From Polyangium sp. 15x6 (GTDB taxonomy: Bacteria > Myxococcota_A > Polyangia > Polyangiales > Polyangiaceae): a stretch of DNA of 64,000 nt. Both the position numbers and the translations under genes were made by a program. The DNA is taken from the NCBI RefSeq assembly GCF_029960785.1, contig NZ_JASBQE010000007.1:62001-126000 (forward strand), read 5' to 3'. How positions within the stretch are numbered: position 1 is the stretch's first letter; each line of letters starts with the position of its first letter. The notes under the pieces were generated by a model. It was not told the origin of the DNA. It saw nothing but the letters and a program-made list of their open reading frames with translations, and did no database searches. Of the stretch, positions 54,410-62,250 are shown piece by piece.

Positions 54410-54898
54410 TCACGACACCTTCTTCTGACAGTCGGCGCAGGTCCCGTACATCTCGTGCTTGTGCGAGCTGACCTGGAAGCCGTAGCGACGCGCGACCTCG
54501 TCCTGCAGCGCCTCGATGCGCGGCTCCTCGAACTCGACGATCGTGCCGCAGCTGATGCAGATCAGATGGTCGTGGTGCGCCTTCGCGTCGTCGGCGAGCT
54601 CGTAGCGGCTGAGGCCGTCGCCGAAGCGACGCTCGGAGGCGACGCCGCACTCAGCGAGTAGCTTGAGCGTGCGGTAGACCGTCGCGTAGCCGATGCCTTT
54701 GTCGCGGGCGCGGACCTCGGTGAGCAGGTCTTCGATCGTCATGTGCGACGCGCCCTCGAAGAACGTGTCGACGATGAGCCGCCGCTGCGCCGTCGAGCGC
54801 AGCCCCTTTTTGGCCATGTACGCCTGGAGTCGAGCCCGCAAGCGATCCACGGCGGCCCTGTCCAGGGTCACGGCTTCCTCCCTCACGCTCGCGACCAT
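54410..54898 (-). CDS. Fur-family metal-responsive regulator
   Basis: 162 residues from the ATG at 54898. An N-terminal winged helix at about 20-90 (LRSTAQRRLIVDTFFEGASH, GYATVYRTLKLLAECGVA) is followed by the metal-binding dimerisation domain: AKAHHDHLICISCG and HKHEMYGTCADC, with two CxxC pairs for structural zinc and the HHDH regulatory site. Whether it senses iron, zinc or peroxide is not decidable. It is the last gene of the leftward argD-argF-ATPase-like unit, 32 bases after the ATPase-like stop, so its level would be tied to that transcript. Confidence 0.9.
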   Translation of the reverse strand: MVASVREEAVTLDRAAVDRLRARLQAYMAKKGLRSTAQRRLIVDTFFEGASHMTIEDLLTEVRARDKGIGYATVYRTLKLLAECGVASERRFGDGLSRYELADDAKAHHDHLICISCGTIVEFEEPRIEALQDEVARRYGFQVSSHKHEMYGTCADCQKKVS

Positions 54899-54930
54899 GG
54901 CGTCATTTATCCCGTCCACGTTTCCGTGCG

Positions 54931-57273
54931 TCAAGGGGCGCTTGAGCCGTTTTCCCACGTGTGTCCTCGCGTCGTTCCGGACTCTCGCACGCGATCGAGC
55001 GCTCGCACGTGCAAAACCGCCATCGCTCCCCCGAGCAGCGAGGCGAGCGGCGCATACGCCGGCGGAAGTACGCCGAACGCCACCGCGATCGCCCCGACGA
55101 GCGCTGGCAGGACGGCGATCGCCAGGCCCACCCGCGCTTCGAGGCGCGCGCGGTGCGCGATGGCGAGCGCGAGCGCGGCGTCTCGCACGTCGTCCGAGGC
55201 GAGCGAGACGGAAAGATCCCCCGGTGACGAGCCCGCCGCGCCAAGCGCGACCGCGACGTCCGCCGCGCCGAGCGCGCCGTCGTCGACGCCCGGATGACCG
55301 AGGACCGCGACGGACATGCCCGCGTCGATGAGCCGGCGGACCTCGGCCGCGCGTTCGGTCGGCAAGACCTCGGGGCGAATGTGGTCGACGTCGAGCGAGT
55401 GGCCGATGGCCTCACACGTCTCGCGCGCGTCACCCGACATGATCACGGGCTCGATCTGCGCGTCGAGTAGATGTTGCACCGCAGCACGCGCGCCCGGGCG
55501 GAGGCCATCCTGCAAGCCGAGGATGCCGACGAGGCGCGCGCCGACCGCGACGAGGACGACGGTGCGTCCGAGGGCCTCGAGCTCGGCGATGCGTTGCTCG
55601 GCCGCGGCGATGGAGATGCGGTTCGCGAGGAGGAGCGCGCGGCTGCCGACGCAGAGGTCCTCGCCCGAGCTCGTGACGGCCGTGACGCCGAGGCCCGGGA
55701 CATGATGCGCGTTGCGCACGCCGTCGGGGCGAACCGAGCGAGTCACGGCGGCGCGCACGATCGCGGTGGCGATCGGGTGCTCTTCGCCGCGCTCGGCGCC
55801 GGCCGCGAGGGAGAGGACGTCGAGCGGCTCGAGTTTGCCGCCCGGGGCTTCGAGCTCCGCGAGCTCGGGCTCGCCGAGGAGGAGCGTGCCGCGCGCGCAG
55901 AAGACGGCGACGTTGACGCGCGCGGCGCGGTCCCACGCGCCCTCGCTCTTGTACGCGATGCCGCGGCGCTGCGCGTGGAGGATGCCACGCGCGACGTGCA
56001 CGCCGGCGACGCCCGCGATGAGCGTGGTCGCGAGCGCGGCGTGCGAGGCGACGGCGGTCATCGTGATCTCCACGTAGGTGCGACCGCCGGCGATGAACGC
56101 GGAGAGCGCGCCGGTCACGAGCGCCGCGAGCGACCAGCGCTCGGCGAGGGCCCGCGAGGCGCGCGAGATCGGAGCGAGGGCGTCGGCGCGGCGGCGTGGA
56201 TCGAGCAGGACACGCGCGAACGCGCGGTCGTTGCCGGCAAAGGTGCACGTGCCGCGCAGCCTGCCGCGCACGACCTTCGCGCCCGCGACGACGGGCTCGC
56301 CCGCGCGCCTGCGCACGGGCGTGGTCGCGCCGAGCCAGGGCAAGACGAAGACCTCGCCCGAGCCGACGACGAGGTCGACGGGGACGACCTCGCCAGGCTC
56401 GACGAGGACCTGCTCGCCGGGGCAGAGGTCGAAGACTTTGTTCTTGGCGATCTCGCCGGTCGCGCCATCGTCGGGCGCGCGCCTGCCAGGCACGGCGAGC
56501 GACTGCGCGACGAAGGCGCGCTCGGCGAGAGATGCGTGCCGCGCTCCTTCGAGCAGCCACGCGCCGACGGCCGTCGCCGTGACGATGATGCCAGCGAGCG
56601 AAGCGGCCTCGGCGCCGAGCGAAGGAGGGGCGCGGAGCGCGGCGAAGGCGGCGAGGACGAGCGAGAGGATCGAGGGCGCGAGGATCGGCGCGGGGTGCGG
56701 ATCGGAGGGCTCGCGCGGGGTCGTGGCGGCGCGACCGACGAGCATGCCGGCGCCGACGGACGCGAGCACGATGCGCGCGCCGATGACGAGGGCCGCGTCG
56801 CCCGCGAGGCCGAGCGCGACCGCGAGCGTGCCGGCGATGGTGGCGATGACGAGCAGGAGCGCGCCGATGTCGCGCGGCTCGGGTACGTCGATGCGGGAAG
56901 GCTCCTCGGTGTGGATGGCGTGCGCGATGGGCTCGACGAGGGTCCTGTCGTCGAAGGGCGCGGGCGGCTCGGGGAGCGCGGCGTCACTCGAAGCGGGCGC
57001 GTGAAAGGGGACGATGGGCGCGTCGATGTTGCCGCGCGCGAGTTCGGGCTCCGACCTCCGGGGAGCGAAGAAGGAGAGCGGGACCCGTGCCGCGCGCGTG
57101 TTCTCGGCTTCGCCGGGGGGCTCGCCGAGGAAATGCGCGCGGCAGGCGTGACGATCGCAGAAGAAGTGGAACTTGCTGTCGAAGATCGCGACGTGGCCAG
57201 CGCGCAGCGGATCGAGCAGCTTGCCGCACCCCGAGCACGGCACGGGATCGGCGACGGGTCCGAGTGCTCGCAA
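54931..57273 (-). CDS. Degenerate P-type (heavy-metal) ATPase-like protein with N-terminal metal-site-like segment
   Basis: 780 residues from a TTG at 57273 (GAGG seven bases upstream). Residues 12-48 (CSGCGKLL ... FFCDRHACRAHF) resemble a TRASH/YHS-type treble clef. Membrane helices at about 137-255 and 380-425 flank an actuator-like domain (LCPGEQVLVEPGEVVPVD). P/N-domain traces remain: EEHPIATAI (HP at 499-500), SGD (613-615), LPTERAAEV. The catalytic motifs are lost: DKTGTLT reads CARGTLL (C459 in place of Asp), the CPC region reads ASHAA, and GDGxND reads GHPGVDD. It cannot form the aspartyl-phosphate, so it is probably a metal-binding sensor or scaffold. Located between argF and fur. 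Confidence 0.8.
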   Translation of the reverse strand: MRALGPVADPVPCSGCGKLLDPLRAGHVAIFDSKFHFFCDRHACRAHFLGEPPGEAENTRAARVPLSFFAPRRSEPELARGNIDAPIVPFHAPASSDAALPEPPAPFDDRTLVEPIAHAIHTEEPSRIDVPEPRDIGALLLVIATIAGTLAVALGLAGDAALVIGARIVLASVGAGMLVGRAATTPREPSDPHPAPILAPSILSLVLAAFAALRAPPSLGAEAASLAGIIVTATAVGAWLLEGARHASLAERAFVAQSLAVPGRRAPDDGATGEIAKNKVFDLCPGEQVLVEPGEVVPVDLVVGSGEVFVLPWLGATTPVRRRAGEPVVAGAKVVRGRLRGTCTFAGNDRAFARVLLDPRRRADALAPISRASRALAERWSLAALVTGALSAFIAGGRTYVEITMTAVASHAALATTLIAGVAGVHVARGILHAQRRGIAYKSEGAWDRAARVNVAVFCARGTLLLGEPELAELEAPGGKLEPLDVLSLAAGAERGEEHPIATAIVRAAVTRSVRPDGVRNAHHVPGLGVTAVTSSGEDLCVGSRALLLANRISIAAAEQRIAELEALGRTVVLVAVGARLVGILGLQDGLRPGARAAVQHLLDAQIEPVIMSGDARETCEAIGHSLDVDHIRPEVLPTERAAEVRRLIDAGMSVAVLGHPGVDDGALGAADVAVALGAAGSSPGDLSVSLASDDVRDAALALAIAHRARLEARVGLAIAVLPALVGAIAVAFGVLPPAYAPLASLLGGAMAVLHVRALDRVRESGTTRGHTWENGSSAP

Positions 57274-57282
57274 CGTCGAGCC

Positions 57283-58245
57283 TCAGCCTGCCGCGCCGCC
57301 GCGGCCGACAGCGTACGGCGGCGGGCCGAAGCCCGGCCCGAGCGCGGCCCATTCGAGCAGCGCCTTGCTCGTGTGCAGCCGCGACTCGACGGCGTCCCAC
57401 ACGAAGCTCCGCGGGCCTTCGAGCACGTCGGCGTCAATCTCCTCGCCGCGATGCGCGGGCAGGCAGTGCAGCACCACGACCTCGGGCGAGGCGAGCGAGA
57501 CGAGCTCCTGTGTGATGCGGTAAGGCGAGAGCGCGCCGATGCGGTACTCGCGCTCGTCTTCCTGACCCATGCTGACCCACACGTCCGTGAGCAGGACGTC
57601 GGCATCCTTCGCGGCCTCGCGCGCGTCGCTCGTGATCGTGACGCGACCGCCGCGAGCGCGCGCCTCCTCGACCTCGGACAAGGGCGGGGCGAAGGCGGCC
57701 GGCGTCGCGAGCGTGATGTCGAGCTCGAGCAGGCCCGCGGCCTCGATCCACGAGCGGGCCACGTTGCTCGCGTCGCCGACCCAGCAGATGCGCAGGCCCT
57801 CGAGCCGTCCGCGCGCCTCGCGCGTCGTGTGCAGATCGGCGAGGACCTGCATCGGGTGCGCGTCGTCGGTGAGCGCGTTCAGCACGGGCGCGCGGCAGGC
57901 GCGGGCCATGGCCTCGAAGCGCGCCGTGGTGCTCGTGCGGTACGTGACGGCGGAGACCATGCGGCCGAGCACACGCGCGGTGTCCTCGGTGGGCTCGCCG
58001 CGGCTCATCTGCGTGGAGTCGGGCGTGACGATGATCGGGTGGCCGCCGAGCTCGTAGGTCGCGACCTCGAGCGAGAGGCGCGTGCGGGTCGAGGGCTTGT
58101 CGAAGAGGAGGGCGACGGCGTGGCCGGCGAGCGGTCGCGGGTGTTCGGCCTTGCCTCGCACGCGAGCGAAAAAGGCCGAGCGATCCAGCATGGCGACGAT
58201 GCCGCCTTCCCCGAGGTCCGAGAGTCGAATCAGATCACGCTTCAC
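57283..58245 (-). CDS. argF: Ornithine carbamoyltransferase
   Basis: 320 residues from a GTG at 58245 that overlaps the argD stop (GTGA). It makes citrulline from ornithine and carbamoyl phosphate. FDKPSTRTRLSLE carries the STRTR phosphate loop (52-56). HPMQVLADL is the variant of HPxQ, and VVLHCLPAHRGEEI holds the HCLP ornithine site. The length is typical. Its stop is nine bases before the ATPase-like start, so the two are translated from one mRNA. Confidence 0.95.
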   Translation of the reverse strand: MKRDLIRLSDLGEGGIVAMLDRSAFFARVRGKAEHPRPLAGHAVALLFDKPSTRTRLSLEVATYELGGHPIIVTPDSTQMSRGEPTEDTARVLGRMVSAVTYRTSTTARFEAMARACRAPVLNALTDDAHPMQVLADLHTTREARGRLEGLRICWVGDASNVARSWIEAAGLLELDITLATPAAFAPPLSEVEEARARGGRVTITSDAREAAKDADVLLTDVWVSMGQEDEREYRIGALSPYRITQELVSLASPEVVVLHCLPAHRGEEIDADVLEGPRSFVWDAVESRLHTSKALLEWAALGPGFGPPPYAVGRGGAAG

Positions 58246-59495
58246 GGCTTCATCTCCGCGAGCACACGGCCCGTGATGGCAATAGCTTCATCGATCTCGG
58301 CCTCGCGCACGACGAGCGGAGGCGTATAGCGGAGCGTGCTCGCGCCGGCGACCGTGAGGAGCAGGCCCTCTGCGCGGGCGCGGCCGAGGACGGCGCGCGT
58401 GTCGACGCCTTGCGCGAGCGTGAGGCCTTGCAAGAGGCCGCGGCCGCGTTGCCCCGTGCAGAGCGTGGGGTGCTCGTTCACGAGCGCCGTGAGGCCCTCG
58501 GCGAGGCGTTTTCCCTTGGTGACGGCGCCTTCGATGAGCTTCTCCTCGTCGAGGACGGCGAGCACGGTGCGCGCGGCCCGCGACGCGAGCGCGTTTCCGC
58601 CGAACGTCGAGCCGTGCGTGCCTGGCGTGAGCGCGCCGTTCAGCCGCTCCTTGATGAGGAGCGCGCCGATCGGAAAACCGCCGCCGAGGCCCTTGGCGAG
58701 CGCGATCGCGTCGCCCTCGACGCCGTCGTGCTGCGTGCCGAGGAAGGCGCCCGTGCGGCCGATTCCCGTCTGCACCTCATCGAGACAGAGGAGCGCGCCG
58801 TGCTCGTCGCAGAGGCTGCGCAGGCCGGGGAGAAAGCCTTGCGGCGGCGGGATCACGCCGCCCTCGCCTTGCACGGGCTCGACGAAGATCGCCGCGACGT
58901 CCGGGCCCATGGCGGCTTTCACCGCGTCGAGATCGCCGTACGGAACGTGCGTGACGCCTGCGAGCGGCGGGCCGAACCCTTCGCGGTACTTCGGCGTACC
59001 GGTGAGCGCGACGGCGCCCATCGTGCGGCCGTGGAACGCGTTGTCGAAGGCGATGATGCGGTAGCGCTCGGGCTGGCCTTTCGTGAAGAAGTACCGGCGC
59101 GCGAGCTTGAGCATCGCCTCGTTCGCCTCGGCGCCCGAGTTGCAGAAGAAGGCGCGGTCCATGCCGCTCCTCTTGCAAAGCTCGTCGGCGAGGCGCGCGT
59201 TCTCGGCGTTGTAGAAGTAGTTCGACACGTGCATCAGCCGCGCGGCCTGCTCGGCGATGGCGGCGACGAGGCGCGGGTGCGCGTGGCCGAGCGAGCAGAC
59301 CGCGACGCCGGCGCAGAAGTCGAGGTAACGACGTCCCTCGGTGTCCCAGACCTCGGAGCCCTTGCCTCGATCGAGGACGAACGGGGCCTGGCGGTAGTTG
59401 CCCACGAGCCTGCGCTCGGCGAGGGGAAGGAGGTCTTCGGGTTCGAGCAGCTCGGCGATGGGGCTCTCGGCTCCGTACGCGGGGGCGAGGGTCAT
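58242..59495 (-). CDS. argD: Acetylornithine aminotransferase
   Basis: 417 residues from the ATG at 59495. A class III PLP aminotransferase: NSGAEANEAMLKLARRY binds the phosphate, D239 in LLCLDEVQTGIGRTG contacts the pyridine nitrogen, and K268 in ALAKGLGGGFPIGA is the Schiff-base Lys. It converts N-acetylglutamate semialdehyde to acetylornithine. It is the first gene of the leftward unit, overlapping argF by GTGA, which confirms the arginine assignment over ornithine- or GABA-aminotransferases. Confidence 0.93.
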   Translation of the reverse strand: MTLAPAYGAESPIAELLEPEDLLPLAERRLVGNYRQAPFVLDRGKGSEVWDTEGRRYLDFCAGVAVCSLGHAHPRLVAAIAEQAARLMHVSNYFYNAENARLADELCKRSGMDRAFFCNSGAEANEAMLKLARRYFFTKGQPERYRIIAFDNAFHGRTMGAVALTGTPKYREGFGPPLAGVTHVPYGDLDAVKAAMGPDVAAIFVEPVQGEGGVIPPPQGFLPGLRSLCDEHGALLCLDEVQTGIGRTGAFLGTQHDGVEGDAIALAKGLGGGFPIGALLIKERLNGALTPGTHGSTFGGNALASRAARTVLAVLDEEKLIEGAVTKGKRLAEGLTALVNEHPTLCTGQRGRGLLQGLTLAQGVDTRAVLGRARAEGLLLTVAGASTLRYTPPLVVREAEIDEAIAITGRVLAEMKP

Positions 59496-59502
59496 GCGAG
59501 GC

Positions 59503-59531
59503 GATCTACGCCGACCGCCCCGCCGGGGCAA
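59503..59531 (-). promoter_or_regulatory. Possible promoter of the argD operon
   Basis: Minus-strand TTGCCC (59531-59526), a 17-base spacer and TAGATC (59508-59503). Moderate match. The leader would be under ten bases. Confidence 0.3.
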
Positions 59532-59585
59532 ATGCCACGCGCGGCCCGCGCGACGTAGCTCGGCCCGTCAGGTGGGGCGGCCCCG

Positions 59586-59613
59586 TTGCCAGTCGATCTT
59601 GGGAGGTTATAGT
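59586..59613 (+). promoter_or_regulatory. Strong sigma70 promoter of grpE with a near-leaderless start
   Basis: TTGCCA (59586-59591), a 16-base spacer and TATAGT (59608-59613); 5/6 and 5/6 matches. Transcription would begin about five bases before the grpE ATG at 59625, so the GGGAGG at 59601-59606 lies inside the promoter and cannot be the ribosome site. Confidence 0.6.
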
Positions 59614-59624
59614 GGCCCGCACCC

Positions 59625-60230
59625 ATGTCCGAAGCCGAGTCCACGACGAAGTCTGCCCAGGATCCGAACGGTCAAAACGGCGAAGCGACGAACGGCGAGC
59701 AGCCGTCGGCCGCGGCGGAGCCACAGGCTCCTCCGACGCCCACGGCGGAGCAGCGCCTCGCAGACGCCCTGGCCGAGGCCGCCCGGACGCGTGATCAGCT
59801 CCTCCGCACGGCGGCCGATTTCGACAATTTCCGCAAGCGCTCGCGGCGCGAGGTCGACGACGCCCACCGGCGCGGCCGAGAGACCACGGTGAAGGAGCTC
59901 CTGCCCGTCTTCGACAATTTCGAGCGCGCGCTCGTGCACGCCGAGGGCTCCGCCGACGCGAAGGCCGTGGCCGAGGGCCTGCGGATGGTGCTCAAGCAGT
60001 TCCTCGATACGCTGGAGAAGATGGGGATCCAGCGCGTCGTCGCCGTCGGTCAGCCCTTCGATCCCGCGCAGCACGAGGCCATCCAGCACCTCGAATCGCC
60101 CGAGCATCCGGCCGGCGTGGTCCTGCACGAGGTGCAGCCCGGTTATCGCATGGGGGACTACCTCGTCCGCCCGGCGATGGTCGTCGTTTCGAAGGGCCCG
60201 CCCGGCGGCGGCGCGGCCGCGGCGAGCTGA
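59625..60230 (+). CDS. grpE: GrpE nucleotide-exchange factor
   Basis: 201 residues. It releases ADP from DnaK. A disordered N-terminal ~40 residues precedes the long helix, with [20 protein letters not shown] and [20 protein letters not shown]. The C-terminal beta-wing contains [20 protein letters not shown] and the GrpE signature end [20 protein letters not shown]. Directly followed by dnaK (85-base gap). Confidence 0.95.
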   Translation: MSEAESTTKSAQDPNGQNGEATNGEQPSAAAEPQAPPTPTAEQRLADALAEAARTRDQLLRTAADFDNFRKRSRREVDDAHRRGRETTVKELLPVFDNFERALVHAEGSADAKAVAEGLRMVLKQFLDTLEKMGIQRVVAVGQPFDPAQHEAIQHLESPEHPAGVVLHEVQPGYRMGDYLVRPAMVVVSKGPPGGGAAAAS

Positions 60231-60263
60231 TCTCCCTCGGACGGCACGCAAAACCTGGGCTCG

Positions 60264-60280
60264 TGGTCCACCGAGGACCA
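60264..60280 (+). other. Small hairpin between grpE and dnaK
   Basis: TGGTCC (60264-60269) pairs with GGACCA (60275-60280) around ACCGA, with no T-tract. It could slow read-through or mark a processing site between the two genes. Confidence 0.4.
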
Positions 60281-60315
60281 TCGTTCGCCGCGTCTTTGAT
60301 ATCCTCGCCCCCGCC

Positions 60316-62163
60316 ATGGGAAGGATCGTCGGCATCGACCTCGGGACCACCAACTCGTGCGTGGCCGTCGTCGACGTGGCGTCGGCTTCGTCGGCGAGCG
60401 ACGTCAAGGTGATCCCCAACGCCGAGGGCGCGCGGACGACGCCCTCGGTCGTCGCCATCGTCGCGAGTGGCGAGCGGCTCGTCGGGCAAGTCGCCCGCAG
60501 GCAGGCCGTGACGAACCCGCAGAGCACGGTCTACGCGGTCAAACGCCTGATGGGGCGCAAGATCGACACGCCCGACGTCGAGCGCGCCGCCTCGCTCGTG
60601 CCGTACCCGATCGTGCGGGCGCCGAACGGCGACGCGTGGGTCGACCTCCGCGGCAAGGCGCATTCGCCGCCCGAGGTCAGCGCGATGATCCTCGCGCAGA
60701 TGAAGGAGACCGCCGAGCGCTTCCTCGGCGAGGAGGTCACCGAGGCGGTGGTCACGGTCCCCGCGTACTTCGACGACGCGCAACGGCAAGCGACGAAGGA
60801 CGCGGGCAGGATCGCGGGCCTCGAGGTGCGCCGCATCATCAACGAGCCCACGGCAGCGGCGCTCGCGTACGGGCTCGACAAGAAGGCCGCGGGCGCCGAG
60901 ACGATCGCGGTCTACGACCTCGGCGGCGGCACGTTCGACATCTCGATCCTCGAGATCAGCGGCGGCGTCTTCAACGTGAAGGCGACGGGCGGCGACACGC
61001 ACCTCGGCGGCGAGGACTTCGACGGGCGGCTGATGGACATGCTCGTCGGCGAGTTCCAGCTCGAGTTCGGCGTGGATCTGCGCACGGACCGGATGGCGAT
61101 GCAGCGCTTGAAGGAGGCCGCGGAGAAGGCCAAGCACGAGCTCAGCTCGTCGCTCGAGACGCAGATCAACCTGCCCTTCATCGCGGTCGGACCCGACGGC
61201 GCGCCGCTCCACCTCGAACGATCGATGCAACGCAACGAGCTCGAGATGCTCACGCAGGACCTCGTGGAGCGCACGATCGAGGTCTCGCGTGACGTCCTCC
61301 GGGACGCGCAGGTCTCGCCGAGCGCGATCCAGACCGTGGTGCTCGTCGGCGGCATGACGCGGATGCCGGCGGTGCAGGCGGCCGTGAAGGAGCTCTTCCG
61401 CAAGGAGCCGTGCAAGGGCGTGAACCCCGACGAGGTCGTGGCCGTGGGCGCGGCGCTCCAGGCGGCGGCGCTCTCGGGGCAGGCCGACGAGATCCTCCTG
61501 CTCGACGTCACGCCGCTCTCGCTCGGCGTGGAGACGGGCGGCGGCATCATGACCAAGCTCATTCCGCGCAACACCACGATCCCCACCTCGCGCGGCGAGA
61601 TCTTCACGACGAGCCTCGACCGGCAGACGTACGTGCCGATCCACGTGCTGCAGGGCGAGCGCGAGATGGCCGCCGACAACCAGAGCCTCGCGCGCTTCGA
61701 TCTCACGGGCATCCCGCCCGCGCCGCGCGGCGTGCCGAAGATCCAGGTCGTCTTCCACATCGACGAGGATGGGATCGTGCACGTCGAGGCCACGGACCTC
61801 GGTACGCGCCGGGCGCAGAAGGTGCGCGTCACGCCGACGAGCGGGCTCGCGCCGTCGGAGGTCGAGCGGCTCGTCGGCGAGGCCGAAAAATTCCGTGAGG
61901 AAGATACGAAGCGGCGTGATCGTGCCGAGCTCAAGAACCAGTCCGAGACCCTGCTCTACACGACCGAGCAAGCCATCGAGGCGTACGCCGAGCTCGTCGA
62001 CGAGGCGACGCTCTCCCGCGCGCGCGAGGGCTGCGTGATCCTGCGCAAGCTGCTCGACGAGGACGCGTCGAGCAGCGACCTGAAAGGCGCGTACGGCAAG
62101 CTCGAGGCCGCGGCCTATCTCCTCTCGGAGGCGATCTACGGCGGCAGCGCCGGCAGCGCGTGA
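60316..62163 (+). CDS. dnaK: Hsp70 chaperone DnaK
   Basis: 615 residues. The nucleotide-binding domain has [32 protein letters not shown] and [13 protein letters not shown], the three Hsp70 signatures. The substrate-binding domain begins at [17 protein letters not shown], and the helical lid ends in a short Gly/Ala/Ser tail without the usual acidic EVDK-like end. Slightly shorter than standard DnaK (about 640), so it may be a secondary paralogue rather than the main housekeeping copy. It follows grpE; no dnaJ is adjacent. Confidence 0.92.
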   Translation: MGRIVGIDLGTTNSCVAVVDVASASSASDVKVIPNAEGARTTPSVVAIVASGERLVGQVARRQAVTNPQSTVYAVKRLMGRKIDTPDVERAASLVPYPIVRAPNGDAWVDLRGKAHSPPEVSAMILAQMKETAERFLGEEVTEAVVTVPAYFDDAQRQATKDAGRIAGLEVRRIINEPTAAALAYGLDKKAAGAETIAVYDLGGGTFDISILEISGGVFNVKATGGDTHLGGEDFDGRLMDMLVGEFQLEFGVDLRTDRMAMQRLKEAAEKAKHELSSSLETQINLPFIAVGPDGAPLHLERSMQRNELEMLTQDLVERTIEVSRDVLRDAQVSPSAIQTVVLVGGMTRMPAVQAAVKELFRKEPCKGVNPDEVVAVGAALQAAALSGQADEILLLDVTPLSLGVETGGGIMTKLIPRNTTIPTSRGEIFTTSLDRQTYVPIHVLQGEREMAADNQSLARFDLTGIPPAPRGVPKIQVVFHIDEDGIVHVEATDLGTRRAQKVRVTPTSGLAPSEVERLVGEAEKFREEDTKRRDRAELKNQSETLLYTTEQAIEAYAELVDEATLSRAREGCVILRKLLDEDASSSDLKGAYGKLEAAAYLLSEAIYGGSAGSA

Positions 62164-62250
62164 GCTCGGATTTCGGCTTGGTTTGGGGTCCCCGGATACG
62201 AGCGAGGTGGTAGGATTCGGTTCCGCCGCGGGCATGCTCGGGGGACGAAC

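Noticed and set aside
55471..58329. A 952-codon open frame opposite argF and the ATPase-like gene
   Set aside because: Spans two real genes in antisense with no domain, SD or conserved motif.
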